A stretch of DNA of 64,000 nucleotides from Martinezella hainanensis (GTDB lineage: Bacteria > Pseudomonadota > Alphaproteobacteria > Rhizobiales > Rhizobiaceae), in NCBI RefSeq assembly GCF_900094555.1, contig NZ_FMAC01000006.1, positions 62,001 to 126,000 on the forward strand, read 5' to 3'. Shown in pieces: positions 8,808-18,117 of this stretch (the stretch's first letter is position 1; each line of letters starts with the position of its first letter). The notes under the pieces were generated by a model, which was not told the origin of the DNA, ran no database searches, and saw only the letters and a program-made list of their open reading frames with translations. The position numbers and the translations under genes are program-made.

Positions 8808-9782
8808 ATGCAGCAAACAAAACGAATCCTGGTTACCGGCGGAGCCGGTTTTCTCGGCTCCTTCCTATGTGAGCGGATCTTGCAGGAAAAACATGAGGTT
8901 ATCTGCGTAGACAATTTCTTTACGGGACGGAAAAGCAACGTCTTCCATCTGCTTGACAACAAGTCCTTCGAAATCGTCCGCCACGATATCACCTTTCCCC
9001 TCTATGTGGAGGTCGACGAGATCTACAATCTCGCCTGTCCAGCAAGCCCGATTCACTACCAGTTCGATCCGGTGCAGACGACCAAGACCAGCGTCCACGG
9101 TGCGATCAATATGCTCGGCCTTGCCAAACGGGTCGGCGCCAAGATCCTTCAGGCCTCAACGTCCGAAGTCTATGGCGATCCCGAGATCCATCCCCAACAG
9201 GAGGATTATTGGGGCCGGGTAAACCCGATAGGGCCTCGCTCCTGCTATGACGAAGGCAAGCGCTGTGCCGAGACCCTGTTTTTCGATTACTGGCGCCAGC
9301 ACAAGCTGCGGATCAAGGTCGCGCGCATCTTCAACACCTACGGTCCAAGGATGCGTCCCGATGACGGCCGTGTCGTTTCCAACTTCATCGTACAGGCGCT
9401 GCAGAACAAGCCGATAACGGTTTATGGCAGTGGCCAGCAGACGCGCTCGTTCTGCTATGTCGACGATCTTATCGACGGCCTGGTTCGCCTGATGGGAACA
9501 AAGGACGAGGTGACAGGCCCGATCAATCTCGGCAATCCGGCGGAATTTACGATGCTGGAGCTCGCCAATCTCGCGATACAACTGACCGGAAGCCGCTCGA
9601 CGATAAAATACCTGCCCCTGCCGGCTGACGATCCCAGACAACGGCAGCCGGATATCGGGGTCGCATCGCGCGAACTCGGCTGGAAGCCGAAGGTTCAGTT
9701 GCGGGAAGGCCTTGCCAGAACGATCGCCTATTTCGAAGACTTGCTGTCGTCAGGCCGTTCGCACGCGATCGCTGCCGAATGA
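8808..9782 (+). CDS. uxs1: UDP-glucuronate decarboxylase (UDP-xylose synthase)
   Basis: A 324-residue extended short-chain dehydrogenase that converts UDP-glucuronate to UDP-xylose with bound NAD. The nucleotide motif GGAGFLG is at residues 11-17, the catalytic pair is Tyr147 and Lys151 (YDEGK), and STSEVYGD (117-124) supplies the acidic residue typical of UXS enzymes. The segments FNTYGPRM and VYGSGQQTRSF are also characteristic of this family. Length and start fit the family. Its stop overlaps the start of the 4-epimerase gene (ATGA), so the two are translationally coupled. It is the first gene after repeat copy A. In Sinorhizobium meliloti the homologous uxs1-uxe pair makes precursors for an arabinose-containing polysaccharide, which fits the glycosyltransferases next door. 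Confidence 0.93.
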   Translation: MQQTKRILVTGGAGFLGSFLCERILQEKHEVICVDNFFTGRKSNVFHLLDNKSFEIVRHDITFPLYVEVDEIYNLACPASPIHYQFDPVQTTKTSVHGAINMLGLAKRVGAKILQASTSEVYGDPEIHPQQEDYWGRVNPIGPRSCYDEGKRCAETLFFDYWRQHKLRIKVARIFNTYGPRMRPDDGRVVSNFIVQALQNKPITVYGSGQQTRSFCYVDDLIDGLVRLMGTKDEVTGPINLGNPAEFTMLELANLAIQLTGSRSTIKYLPLPADDPRQRQPDIGVASRELGWKPKVQLREGLARTIAYFEDLLSSGRSHAIAAE

Positions 9783-10753
9783 GGACGGTCCTTGTCACCG
9801 GCGGAGCCGGCTATATCGGATCGCATTGCTGCAAGGCCTTCGCCGAGGCGGGATGGTCGGTCGTTACCTACGACAATCTCTCCCGCGGCTGGCGTGATGC
9901 GGTGAAATGGGGGCCGCTGGTCGAAGGCGATATTGCCGACGCCGAGACGGTCGCGGCAACGTTGCGCCAATATCGCCCGGATGTGGTCGCCCATTTCGCG
10001 GCTTATGCCTATGTCGGCGAATCCGTGGAATTTCCTGAGCTTTACTATCGGAACAATAGTTTCGGAACGCTGGTTCTTATCGAGGAAATGCTGAAAGCAG
10101 GTGTCGACAGGCTGATCTTTTCAAGCACCTGCGCATCCTATGGCATTCCGACCCGTACCCCGATTGACGAGACCCATCCGCAATGGCCGATCAATCCCTA
10201 TGGATGGTCGAAATTCATGATCGAGCGGATGGTGGAGGATTTCTCGCGCGCCCGCGGCCTCAATGCTGTGATGCTGCGATATTTCAATGCAGCCGGCGGC
10301 GACCCCGATGGTGAGATCGGTGAGCGGCACGAGCCAGAGACCCATGTCGTTCCGCTCGCTATAGAAGCGGCGATCAGACCGGGCCGAACCTTCACCATCA
10401 ACGGCACCGACTTCGACACGCGAGACGGCACGGCCGTGCGCGACTACATCCACGTCAGCGATCTCGCGCAGGCTCATGTCCTTGGCGGAGAGAAGCTGTT
10501 GCGGGATGAGGGGGTGCATGTCTACAACCTTGGCACCGGCAACGGAACGACTGTCAAGGAATTGGCTGACGCCGTCAGCCGCATTTCGGGGCAAAACCTT
10601 CCGGTTGCCTATGGTCCCCGCAGGGCTGGCGATCCACCGGCTCTCGTCGCAGCAGCCGATAAAGCCGAACGGGAGCTTGGATGGGTGCCCAGGCATTCCA
10701 GCATCGACAGGATTATCGAAACAGCACTCGCCTGGTATCGCAGCCGGATGTGA
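9779..10753 (+). CDS. uxe: UDP-sugar 4-epimerase, probably UDP-xylose/UDP-arabinose
   Basis: A 324-residue GalE-family extended SDR. GGAGYIG is at residues 8-14 and the catalytic Tyr141/Lys145 lie in YGWSK, preceded by the SST motif at 115-117. By sequence alone it could be UDP-glucose 4-epimerase, but coupling to UDP-xylose synthase (4-base overlap) points to interconversion of UDP-xylose and UDP-L-arabinose, as shown for the uxe gene beside uxs1 in S. meliloti. The product would be the arabinosyl or xylosyl donor for the glycosyltransferases encoded on the opposite strand. The gene ends 3 bases before the convergent GT4 gene, with no visible terminator between them. Confidence 0.85.
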   Translation: MRTVLVTGGAGYIGSHCCKAFAEAGWSVVTYDNLSRGWRDAVKWGPLVEGDIADAETVAATLRQYRPDVVAHFAAYAYVGESVEFPELYYRNNSFGTLVLIEEMLKAGVDRLIFSSTCASYGIPTRTPIDETHPQWPINPYGWSKFMIERMVEDFSRARGLNAVMLRYFNAAGGDPDGEIGERHEPETHVVPLAIEAAIRPGRTFTINGTDFDTRDGTAVRDYIHVSDLAQAHVLGGEKLLRDEGVHVYNLGTGNGTTVKELADAVSRISGQNLPVAYGPRRAGDPPALVAAADKAERELGWVPRHSSIDRIIETALAWYRSRM

Positions 10754-10756
10754 TCC

Positions 10757-11995
10757 TCACCTGCTTGCCGTTGTAAGAAACTCATCGAGAGCAGCGCCAA
10801 CTGCTTCGATCGAAAATTTTTCCGTCACTCGCCTGCGGGCAGCCGCACCCAGTCGTGCTCGAAGAACTTCATCACCGCTCAATCTTGCCAAGGCCTGCGC
10901 GATTTCTTCCGGCCGCTCCTGCCCGACCATGAGACCGCCCGAGGCCTCGCCTCCGACCAAAATGTCCGGCAAACCCTGCGCATCGGAAGCGACGACAGGA
11001 AGGCCGCAAGCCATGGCTTCCAATGGCGCAACCGGCATGCCCTCGATACGGGAAGCCATGACATAGACGTCCGCGGCGGAAAGCCAGCGCCGGATCAATA
11101 TTCGGTCCGTCGTATAGCTGGAAAGCCACTGCACATTTGACATGCCGCTTCCATGAAGCAGCTTTGCGAACGCCTCGCTATCCTGGCCCGAGCCAATGAT
11201 TATCAGCTGGGCGGAAGGATTGTCGGAGAAGCGCGCCCAAGCCTTCAGAAGCACATCAAGCCCCTTGCGGCGGATATCGATGCGCCCGTGATTGAGGACG
11301 ATGAAGCAATCCTGAGGCAGGCCGAGATTTGCTCGCGCTTCGCTGCGATCCATCGCTTGCCATTCATTGGTATCCAACGGATTAGGGATATTCGCCATAT
11401 TGGGAGCAATGCGTGGATAGGCCTTGGCAAGGCGATCGCGCTCTGCGGCGGAAGCAACGATTAGACCGCGGCACGCGCGCAGAGAAAGCTGTCTTGCGGC
11501 AGCCTCGACCCAGGACAGCGTGCGATCTCCTCCCTGAAACGTGGCGTAGAGGGGAAGGTTTAGGCTGCGTGCCAGCCATGCCAGCGCGTCGAAACGCGTA
11601 TATTCATATTCCTGGGCAAGCAACAGGTCGCATTTGGAGCGGGAAAGGATCTCGCGGAAGGCTGAAAGCGGTGTTGCAGACCAGCGCCGCAGGCTATAGG
11701 CGGCAGGAGAATAGCCTTGCCGAGCCCGTTTTGCCGGCGCAACCCAGATCGGCGTGCCAGTACCCAAATGCTCGTGGCGCTCTATTCCGGTCACCCGCTC
11801 GGATGCACAAACGATGATTGGCTTGTGGCCCACCGAACTCAGCGCAGCCGCATAGCCGAACAGCCAACCTCCTGTCATCCGTTCGATGAAATCCCGAAGC
11901 TCAAGCCCGATCGGCTCGAGAAACTCCTCGATCACATCGCCCCACGGAAAGAGAGCGATCACCTTCGACGTCTGGCCATCTCTCATTTGCGCCAA
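10757..11995 (-). CDS. Family 4 glycosyltransferase
   Basis: A 412-residue GT-B fold retaining glycosyltransferase. The C-terminal half has the group 1 transferase pattern, including the EX7E motif EGMPVAPLE and the loop NHGRIDIRRKGLDVLLKAW. The N-terminal half is a typical acceptor-binding Rossmann domain with no signal peptide, so it acts at the cytoplasmic face of the membrane. It is the last gene of the minus-strand polysaccharide operon and overlaps the methyltransferase gene by 13 bases. It presumably adds one sugar to the lipid-linked repeat unit; donor and acceptor cannot be read from sequence. Confidence 0.88.
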   Translation of the reverse strand: MAQMRDGQTSKVIALFPWGDVIEEFLEPIGLELRDFIERMTGGWLFGYAAALSSVGHKPIIVCASERVTGIERHEHLGTGTPIWVAPAKRARQGYSPAAYSLRRWSATPLSAFREILSRSKCDLLLAQEYEYTRFDALAWLARSLNLPLYATFQGGDRTLSWVEAAARQLSLRACRGLIVASAAERDRLAKAYPRIAPNMANIPNPLDTNEWQAMDRSEARANLGLPQDCFIVLNHGRIDIRRKGLDVLLKAWARFSDNPSAQLIIIGSGQDSEAFAKLLHGSGMSNVQWLSSYTTDRILIRRWLSAADVYVMASRIEGMPVAPLEAMACGLPVVASDAQGLPDILVGGEASGGLMVGQERPEEIAQALARLSGDEVLRARLGAAARRRVTEKFSIEAVGAALDEFLTTASR

Positions 11996-12723
11996 GCAAA
12001 CGCGGTTTCCGTGCCGCGCGTGGATGGCCGGTGCATCAAGTAACCGAGGAAAGTCACGGGTGCGGCCAGAGCGTAGAGGACCTTGCGGCGGCGACGGCCG
12101 ATGCGGGAAAACGAGACGTCATGGAAAAACGCCGTGGCGGCGTTGATGAAGGTGGCGCGCCGCTCCGGGCGCCTGTCGAAAAGGGCTGCGAGTTCCGGGT
12201 CCCGGTATCCCCGCCTGACATGGCCCCATTCGCGCATCAGCTCGCTTTCATGCGGACAATGGCGTTTCATGACACTGAAATAGGGATAATGCCAGTTGAT
12301 CTCGGGGGTGGAGATCAGGACATAGCCGCCGGGCCGTACCACCCGCAGCGCCTCCTGTGCGGCGCGGCGGTCGTCCTCGATGTGCTCCAGCACATCGAAC
12401 ATGGTGACGATATCGAAACTGTCGTCGTCCATTGGCAGCGAGCAGGCGTCACCGCAGATGAAGGTCGATTTCGCCCAGGAGGGCTGATGGTCGGCCAGCT
12501 CTGGGTCGATATCGAGTGTGACGATTTCGGCTTGCGGATAGAGGATGCTGGCAAGGCCGCTGCGACCACCACCGATTTCCAGCACCCGTCCGGTGCCTCC
12601 GGTTTCGAGAGGAGCGACCCGATGGATGGCGCGCATCTTTTCGCGATAGAACAGACCATCCGTCAAGCCGTTCGGATAGGGGTTTCCAGACAGAAACTGG
12701 CCAAGCGCTGCTTTCCTGATCAT
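11983..12723 (-). CDS. SAM-dependent class I methyltransferase
   Basis: A 246-residue class I methyltransferase. Motif I is VLEIGGGRSG, followed by an acidic motif LDIDPE, GDACSLPMDDDSFDIV and the FDVLEHIED segment, all typical of methyltransferase 11-type domains. The C-terminal 90 residues hold a hydrophobic stretch (YALAAPVTFLGYLM) that may associate it with the membrane. It lies between two glycosyltransferase genes, overlapping the upstream one by four bases (ATGA) and the downstream one by 13. A sugar O-methylation or capping role in the polysaccharide is therefore likely, but the acceptor is unknown. Confidence 0.85.
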   Translation of the reverse strand: MIRKAALGQFLSGNPYPNGLTDGLFYREKMRAIHRVAPLETGGTGRVLEIGGGRSGLASILYPQAEIVTLDIDPELADHQPSWAKSTFICGDACSLPMDDDSFDIVTMFDVLEHIEDDRRAAQEALRVVRPGGYVLISTPEINWHYPYFSVMKRHCPHESELMREWGHVRRGYRDPELAALFDRRPERRATFINAATAFFHDVSFSRIGRRRRKVLYALAAPVTFLGYLMHRPSTRGTETAFAWRK

Positions 12724-14030
12724 CGCGATATTCCTTTTTCAGCCGTTGCGGCATTCCCCATCGGAGGTCGCCGCATTCTCCAGCCGAAGCGCGGCAGAAA
12801 CTGCAGGCCGGCGAGCCAGCCCTCTACTTCGGCCGCCAAAATTCCGAGCCTGCCCGGAGGCCCTTCGAAGAGCGCCTTGACGAAGGTCTTGGCAAAATAG
12901 ATCGGCAGCTGCTTGCCGATACGCACCATGTTTCCTCGATCGCCGAAATTATCGTATTGCGTCACAAGGGCCGCGACGTGGCCTTTCATATAGGCTTTGA
13001 TCTGCCGCTTGAGGCCGGGCCAGTCGCTGCGATGGTGGTGGAAGACAACGGCCCGAGGCTCATAGAGGCACACGCCACCGGCCGCCAGCAGTCGGTACCA
13101 AAGCTCAGAGTCTTCGGAACATCCCGCCGCCCCCGCGCCCAAGCGTTCGTCGAACAGGCCGACCCGCTCGAATACGGAGCGTCGAAAGGCCATGTTGGCA
13201 CCGGCGCCGATCTTCCAGACATGCGCCCCGCTTGGCCGTGTCTCCTCAAAGAAACGCCTGTCGAACGTGAGCGGCACGAAGGTCGAGCCGAACCCACCCA
13301 TGGTGAATTGAAAGGAGCATTGCGCTGCCGTATCGAGACGCGCCGGCAGCACGAGACCGGTAAACGCCTCGACATCCCGTTCCGCGAAGGCACGCGCGAT
13401 CTCTGTGGTCCAGCCCGGATGCGCTTCGACATCGTCGTCGGTGAAGGCGATGATATCAAACCGGCTTATTTGAACGCCGGTGTTCCGGGCTCGGCTTAGA
13501 CCGGCATGGGGCTCGTGGACATAGCGAAAATCGGGGAATTGCCTGCAGATGTCCCTCGCATTGCCAGCTTGAGAATTGTCGATGATGACGACCTCGCCCG
13601 GAGCGCTGCGTTGTGCTGCAAGGCTGGTCAGGCATTTGCGCAGAGCCGGACCGCGATCGCGGGTGCAAATGACCACGGAGATGTCCTGCGCCGAAGCGGA
13701 GGATGGGGTTGCGATCGCATCAAGCGCCCCCACCAGATTTTGCGCTTCAAGCGCCGCCTCCAGCGAGAGCGCGGGCTTTGGCCGTCCTTCGTAGGTAGCT
13801 CGTAACGGTGCACCGAGCCCGATGCTGCGAGCCTGGAGTTGCGCGGCGGCATATTCGGCCGCAAGCTGACGCAATTGAGAGGTCCCGTAAGGTAGCTCGT
13901 CCTTAAGGGATGCCCGTGCTCCCAGCGGCAGGTCTTTCCACCAGAAGACCGACAATGCGGGCTCGCGATCGCTACCGATATCGGCAGCCGCCAGATCGAC
14001 ATGCCTCACCTCAAAACGTTCTGTCCTCAT
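12720..14030 (-). CDS. Family 2 glycosyltransferase with N-terminal extension
   Basis: A 436-residue protein. About 115 N-terminal residues of unknown fold precede a GT2 (GT-A) catalytic domain that starts at SVVICTRDRGPALRKCL, has the metal-binding FTDDDVEAHPGW motif and a downstream EDSELWYRLL that supplies the catalytic acid region. The N-terminal extension resembles in layout the one in the neighbouring GT2 at 14027, suggesting the two are paralogues. The C-terminal part is amphipathic and may sit at the membrane. Four-base overlaps with genes on both sides show tight coupling within the polysaccharide operon. Donor sugar unknown. Confidence 0.87.
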   Translation of the reverse strand: MRTERFEVRHVDLAAADIGSDREPALSVFWWKDLPLGARASLKDELPYGTSQLRQLAAEYAAAQLQARSIGLGAPLRATYEGRPKPALSLEAALEAQNLVGALDAIATPSSASAQDISVVICTRDRGPALRKCLTSLAAQRSAPGEVVIIDNSQAGNARDICRQFPDFRYVHEPHAGLSRARNTGVQISRFDIIAFTDDDVEAHPGWTTEIARAFAERDVEAFTGLVLPARLDTAAQCSFQFTMGGFGSTFVPLTFDRRFFEETRPSGAHVWKIGAGANMAFRRSVFERVGLFDERLGAGAAGCSEDSELWYRLLAAGGVCLYEPRAVVFHHHRSDWPGLKRQIKAYMKGHVAALVTQYDNFGDRGNMVRIGKQLPIYFAKTFVKALFEGPPGRLGILAAEVEGWLAGLQFLPRFGWRMRRPPMGNAATAEKGISR

Positions 14031-15253
14031 GAATTGCGCTCCCGGATCGATCTGATACGGGAGCGTGAGCGATCATATTCGCCGGCAAGGCCGTAAATTC
14101 CACCCCACAGCTCCGCTATGCCGAACCGCAATTCATGGCCGCGCAGTCGGCGAGCCGCGCGGGCAAGCGCCTTCAACTGGTCGAAGAACCACCAGCGGAC
14201 CATGGCGCGATGGCGCGATCGCATCTCGTCATCGGTGCGATAGCTCTTGACGAGAAAGGCCATCATGCCGAGGCCCCAGGTCCAGTATTGCCGCCTGAGC
14301 TGCGGAATGGTTTCGCGATGCTCGTGATAGACGGCATATTCCGGCTCATAGATCATCGGGCGTCCGGAGCGCAGCACGCGGTAGAATATATCGAGATCGC
14401 CGCCTCCGGGCAGCGGCGCTCCCGTATCGAGCGCCTCATCGAAGCCGCCAAGCTCGATCAGCAATTTGCGGTCGAAGGCCATGTTGCAGCCGGCGCCGAG
14501 AACGCCGGCACCGACGGGGTGGAGCGGGTTGTCAAAGCGAGCCCTGTGAAACTCCCTGCGCGCAAAGCCGCGGCCAAACCCACCACGCCGCTCGAAAAAG
14601 ATCTGCGCCTCGGTGTCGAGACGAAACGGCAGCACGAGGCCGGTGAAGCCGCCGACGCCAGGGTTGTCGCGGCACGCTTTGGCAAAGCCTACAAGCCAAT
14701 TGCGGTCCACCACGACGTCATCGTCCAGATAGGCGATGATATCGCCCCAGGCTGCATGAAGAGCGGCGTTTCGGGCGAAATCCAGCCCAGCCTTCGGTTC
14801 GAAAACGTAGCGGATATCGCGGAAGCTCTCGACGGCTTCGCGCGTGGCCGTATCCACCGAGGCATTATCGACCACGATGATTTCGACGAACTGGAAGGGA
14901 GAGTCACTCCGAACCTGATCGAGCGAGCGCAGCAACCGGGAAAGGCGCTGTGCACGATCCTTGGTGCAGATTGCGATGCTGAGGCTCGGCAGCATCGTCT
15001 CGTTCGCCGGCAAGCGCGCCCTCAGCTCCTCCTCCAGCTTCGCAACGAGGATGCATTCGGCAAATCGCTCATCGGCAAGGGCTTTCAGGCTCTCGGCCGA
15101 CAGCATAGAGCCAGCCGGCCGCCCGATCATTTCAAATGCGATCAGCCGGCCCTGCCATCGTGCGATCAAGCCGACGCCGGTCTGCTCAGCCGAGAGTTCG
15201 ATCGACGCCAGGGGCTCCGACAACTCGATATCAATAAGCTTGTAACTCATCAC
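14027..15253 (-). CDS. Family 2 glycosyltransferase (paralogue of its neighbour)
   Basis: A 408-residue protein with about 85 N-terminal residues of unknown fold, then a GT2 domain beginning SIAICTKDRAQRLSRLL and containing YLDDDVVVDRNWL (nucleotide-sugar/metal site) and GGDLDIFYRVL. The shared architecture and phrases with the GT2 at 12720, such as GFTGLVLPFRLDTEAQ versus AFTGLVLPARLDTAAQ, show an old tandem duplication. The gene overlaps the ABC exporter gene upstream by 23 bases and the next GT2 by four. It probably builds the same repeat unit with a different linkage or sugar. Confidence 0.87.
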   Translation of the reverse strand: MMSYKLIDIELSEPLASIELSAEQTGVGLIARWQGRLIAFEMIGRPAGSMLSAESLKALADERFAECILVAKLEEELRARLPANETMLPSLSIAICTKDRAQRLSRLLRSLDQVRSDSPFQFVEIIVVDNASVDTATREAVESFRDIRYVFEPKAGLDFARNAALHAAWGDIIAYLDDDVVVDRNWLVGFAKACRDNPGVGGFTGLVLPFRLDTEAQIFFERRGGFGRGFARREFHRARFDNPLHPVGAGVLGAGCNMAFDRKLLIELGGFDEALDTGAPLPGGGDLDIFYRVLRSGRPMIYEPEYAVYHEHRETIPQLRRQYWTWGLGMMAFLVKSYRTDDEMRSRHRAMVRWWFFDQLKALARAARRLRGHELRFGIAELWGGIYGLAGEYDRSRSRIRSIRERNS

Positions 15254-17030
15254 CTAACTCCCGCCCGCTGCGGCGGCCGTGCTGAAATTCGTGGAGCCTG
15301 GAAAAATGTCCCTGCCGCTTGAAAAGCTCGTCCGGCGAACCCGCCTCGACCACGCGACCCTTTGTCATCACGATGATCTGATCAGCCGCCAGAACGGTCG
15401 ACAGACGGTGAGCGATCACGACAACGGTGCGGTTGTGCGAGTACTTGTCGAGCGCCAGCTGAAACGCCTGTTCGGTTTCGGCGTCGAGCGCGTTCGTCGC
15501 CTCATCCAGAAGCAGAATGTCAGGATTTCGAAGGATCGTTCGGGCGAGTGCTACGCGCTGCCTTTGCCCACCCGACAGGCGCATCCCCTGATCGCCGATC
15601 CGTGTCTCGTAGCCATCCGGAAGCAGCCGGATGAAATCGTCCGCCTTGGCGATTTCGGCAGCCTTGCGGATCTCGTCTGGCCCGGCATCCAGATCGCCAT
15701 AGGCGATATTGGCTGAAATCGTGTCATTGAAGAGGTGGACCTCCTGCGACATCAGCGACAGGCGCTTGCGCCAGCTGCGAAGATCGAATTCGGGAAGAGG
15801 CATACCATCGGCGACGATTTCGCCGGATGTCGGATCGATAAAGCGAAAGAGCAGTGCCATCACTGTGGATTTTCCCGCACCGGACTCGCCCACGATCGCA
15901 GTGGTCTTGCCGGCGGGAATGCTGAAGGAGACATATTCCAGCGCAAGCGGCTGACCGGGCGCGTAGCGGAAAGAGACATTGCGGAATTCGACGGCTTTCC
16001 TGAAGGTGGGCGCCTGTACGTGCCCCTCCGAAAGAAAGGGCCTCTCCGTTGTGCGGAGGAAGTCATCGACATCGTCGATGCTACCGGCGAGCCCATCGAG
16101 CGCGATCTTCGATTGGAGCAGCTCCCGCGTTGGGCCTTGAAGACGATATAGTAGCGAGAGAAACGCGGCCAGCGCCGCAATGCCCAGGCCCACCGATTGA
16201 GCCACCAGGACGAGCGCACCGATCAGGATTGTAATCGAGATTTCCGAGACAGGCCCCGGTGTCGCCCACAACATATCGAGCTTCAGAAGGCGTCGCCGCA
16301 CTTTGTCGGAAGTCTTCCGGAAACGGTTGCGCTCATAGTCTTCCTGGGCGAAAGCGCGGATCAATTGCAGCGCGTTGATGCTCTCCCACATCCTCAAGCC
16401 GAACTGCTTGTTTTCCTCGACAACAGCCTTGCCGGTTTCGTCTGCGCGGCGCGTGGCCAGGCGAATGGCCATAGCCGCGAAGAGCAGGAACATCATCGAG
16501 AAGAAGGTCAGCCGGACGGAAATCAACAGCATCAGCAGCATGAAGACGACGAAGGTGCAGGAGCAGATCATCAAACGGTAGGCAAGGCTCAGGGCCTGAC
16601 TGACCTTCCAGGTGTTGTTGGCAATCGTCGTGATGATATCGGAGCGTTTGTTTTCCACCCGGTAGTCGATGCATGAGCTGATTGTCTGGTCGAAAACCCT
16701 TGCCCTCAGCCGATGTGCAACGAGACCATCGATATACCGGGTCACCCAGGTATTGATGAGATGGACGGCATTCTTAAGAAGGATGCTGACGCACAGCACG
16801 CCTACCAGGAATGCCGTCAAATGGCTTTGCGGAACGGGTGCGAGAAGCCGGTCGAAAATTCGCTGCCATTCTCCCTCCTGCGCGGCTGCGGCGCCAAGGC
16901 TCTGAATAAGAGGAATGAAGAGAAAGAGGCCTGCACCCTCAAGGACCGCAGCGGCCAGGCCGAGCCCAACTATGGTTGGTCCTGCCCAGGTCGGCGCCTC
17001 TGCCAGGCGGAAGAGCCGTTGCAACCGCAT
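15231..17030 (-). CDS. ABC exporter (fused permease-ATPase), polysaccharide/lipid-linked glycan flippase type
   Basis: A 599-residue half-transporter. An N-terminal six-helix transmembrane region (about residues 15-310) is followed by an ATPase domain with Walker A GESGAGKST, signature LSGGQRQRVALAR, and Walker B ILLLDEAT. It resembles MsbA/PglK-type exporters and probably flips a lipid-linked glycan or exports the product of this locus. I place the start at an ATG 21 bases downstream of the preceding GT2 stop, with GGGGAG before it; a longer TTG-initiated frame to 17150 would overlap that gene by 100 bases and lacks a good site. No Wzx/Wzy-type gene is present, so this transporter is the best candidate for export. 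Confidence 0.88.
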   Translation of the reverse strand: MRLQRLFRLAEAPTWAGPTIVGLGLAAAVLEGAGLFLFIPLIQSLGAAAAQEGEWQRIFDRLLAPVPQSHLTAFLVGVLCVSILLKNAVHLINTWVTRYIDGLVAHRLRARVFDQTISSCIDYRVENKRSDIITTIANNTWKVSQALSLAYRLMICSCTFVVFMLLMLLISVRLTFFSMMFLLFAAMAIRLATRRADETGKAVVEENKQFGLRMWESINALQLIRAFAQEDYERNRFRKTSDKVRRRLLKLDMLWATPGPVSEISITILIGALVLVAQSVGLGIAALAAFLSLLYRLQGPTRELLQSKIALDGLAGSIDDVDDFLRTTERPFLSEGHVQAPTFRKAVEFRNVSFRYAPGQPLALEYVSFSIPAGKTTAIVGESGAGKSTVMALLFRFIDPTSGEIVADGMPLPEFDLRSWRKRLSLMSQEVHLFNDTISANIAYGDLDAGPDEIRKAAEIAKADDFIRLLPDGYETRIGDQGMRLSGGQRQRVALARTILRNPDILLLDEATNALDAETEQAFQLALDKYSHNRTVVVIAHRLSTVLAADQIIVMTKGRVVEAGSPDELFKRQGHFSRLHEFQHGRRSGRELGDELQAY

Positions 17031-17050
17031 GAGGAACGAACTCCCCGACC

Positions 17051-18052
17051 TCACGGGATCGTCTCCATATAGAGCGGCCGCAACTCGGCGTTTCTTTGCA
17101 AGCCCCTCAGCCGAGCCTTGAGCCAATCTGGAACCAGCCTGGCGCGGCAATATACGTCCAGTATGTTCGGCAGACTTGAAATCGCCAGGCGCGGCGCCAA
17201 TGCCAGAAATCGCCTCAACAGATCACAGCCATCGAAAAATCGCCCGCTGACAAAGGCTCTGACGACAAGCCAGTGGATCATGTCGACCAAATGGGCGTCG
17301 AGGTCGCTGCCATATTGAGGATATTTTCCGCGATACTCGGCAAGGACGATTTCGCATGAAGACAGCATCCGCTTGACGTCGCTCGACATGTTCGTGTTCG
17401 TCATGCGGTAGCCGATCAGGTGCTGCTGTATGACGCGGAATTCGTAGTTCTCCGCAATTCTGAGGCAGATCAGAAGATCCTCGCAGCCCTGGGCGTTGCG
17501 CGCCCTTAAGGACGGGTCGAACTGCCCGGCTTCTTCGAACGCGGAACGACGCATGAGCATCGAGCTGCCGTTGCCGACGAAATTATTTCTGCACATGCGC
17601 TGGAGCACATGCCCTTCATGGCTCGGCCGGTTATGCAGCGAAAATACGCGGCTATGCTCGTCGATAAGCGCATACCAGCAATAGGCCAGTCCGACCGATG
17701 GTCCGCCCTCGTCAAGCGCTTGCCATTGAAGGGCAATCTTTGACGGAGCCCATAAATCGTCGGCATCGATAAATGCGAGAAACTCGGCATCGGTCGCAGC
17801 CGCACCATTGTTACGCGCTGCAGCGACACCGCTATTGGCCTGCCGAAGGATCCGGATTCGCGGATCCTGCTTTGCGTATTCAGCCACGATGGATAGCGAT
17901 CGATCCGAAGAACCATCGTCGACAATGATGATATCAAGAGCCTGATGCGTCTGGCGGCAGATGCTGGCCAGGGTCGCCCCGATCGTTCGTTCGGCGTTGA
18001 ACATCGGCACGATGACCGCAACGGTGGTACTTCGCTTAGCTTCCACAGTCAT
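17051..18052 (-). CDS. Family 2 glycosyltransferase, first gene of the minus-strand polysaccharide operon
   Basis: A 333-residue GT2 (GT-A) enzyme: the catalytic domain begins VAVIVPMFNAERTIGATL, with IIIVDDGSSDRS and FIDADDLWAPSKI as the nucleotide-sugar and metal motifs and QGCEDLLICLRIAE further on. I use the ATG at 18052 because AAGGGTGG lies just upstream and conserved GT2 sequence starts within 15 residues; an earlier ATG at 18142 would run into the 204-bp repeat. Repeat copy B ends 65 bases upstream, mirroring the arrangement before uxs1. It heads the operon GT2-ABC-GT2-GT2-methyltransferase-GT4. Confidence 0.87.
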   Translation of the reverse strand: MTVEAKRSTTVAVIVPMFNAERTIGATLASICRQTHQALDIIIVDDGSSDRSLSIVAEYAKQDPRIRILRQANSGVAAARNNGAAATDAEFLAFIDADDLWAPSKIALQWQALDEGGPSVGLAYCWYALIDEHSRVFSLHNRPSHEGHVLQRMCRNNFVGNGSSMLMRRSAFEEAGQFDPSLRARNAQGCEDLLICLRIAENYEFRVIQQHLIGYRMTNTNMSSDVKRMLSSCEIVLAEYRGKYPQYGSDLDAHLVDMIHWLVVRAFVSGRFFDGCDLLRRFLALAPRLAISSLPNILDVYCRARLVPDWLKARLRGLQRNAELRPLYMETIP

Positions 18053-18117
18053 TGCCACCCTTGGCGGCGAGGCCGACGAACCCGATGATAGCGTTGCAGC
18101 CGGGAGCATTGGCAAGC

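Noticed and set aside
8553..8816. An 87-codon frame conserved between both repeat copies (also 18052-18315), looking like a conserved small protein
   Set aside because: The nucleotide repeat itself explains the similarity: most substitutions between the copies change the amino acid, identity ends sharply at the repeat borders inside the frame, and the sequence lies in operon leader regions.
14135..15322. A 395-codon open frame on the + strand
   Set aside because: Antisense shadow of the GT2 gene at 14027-15253.
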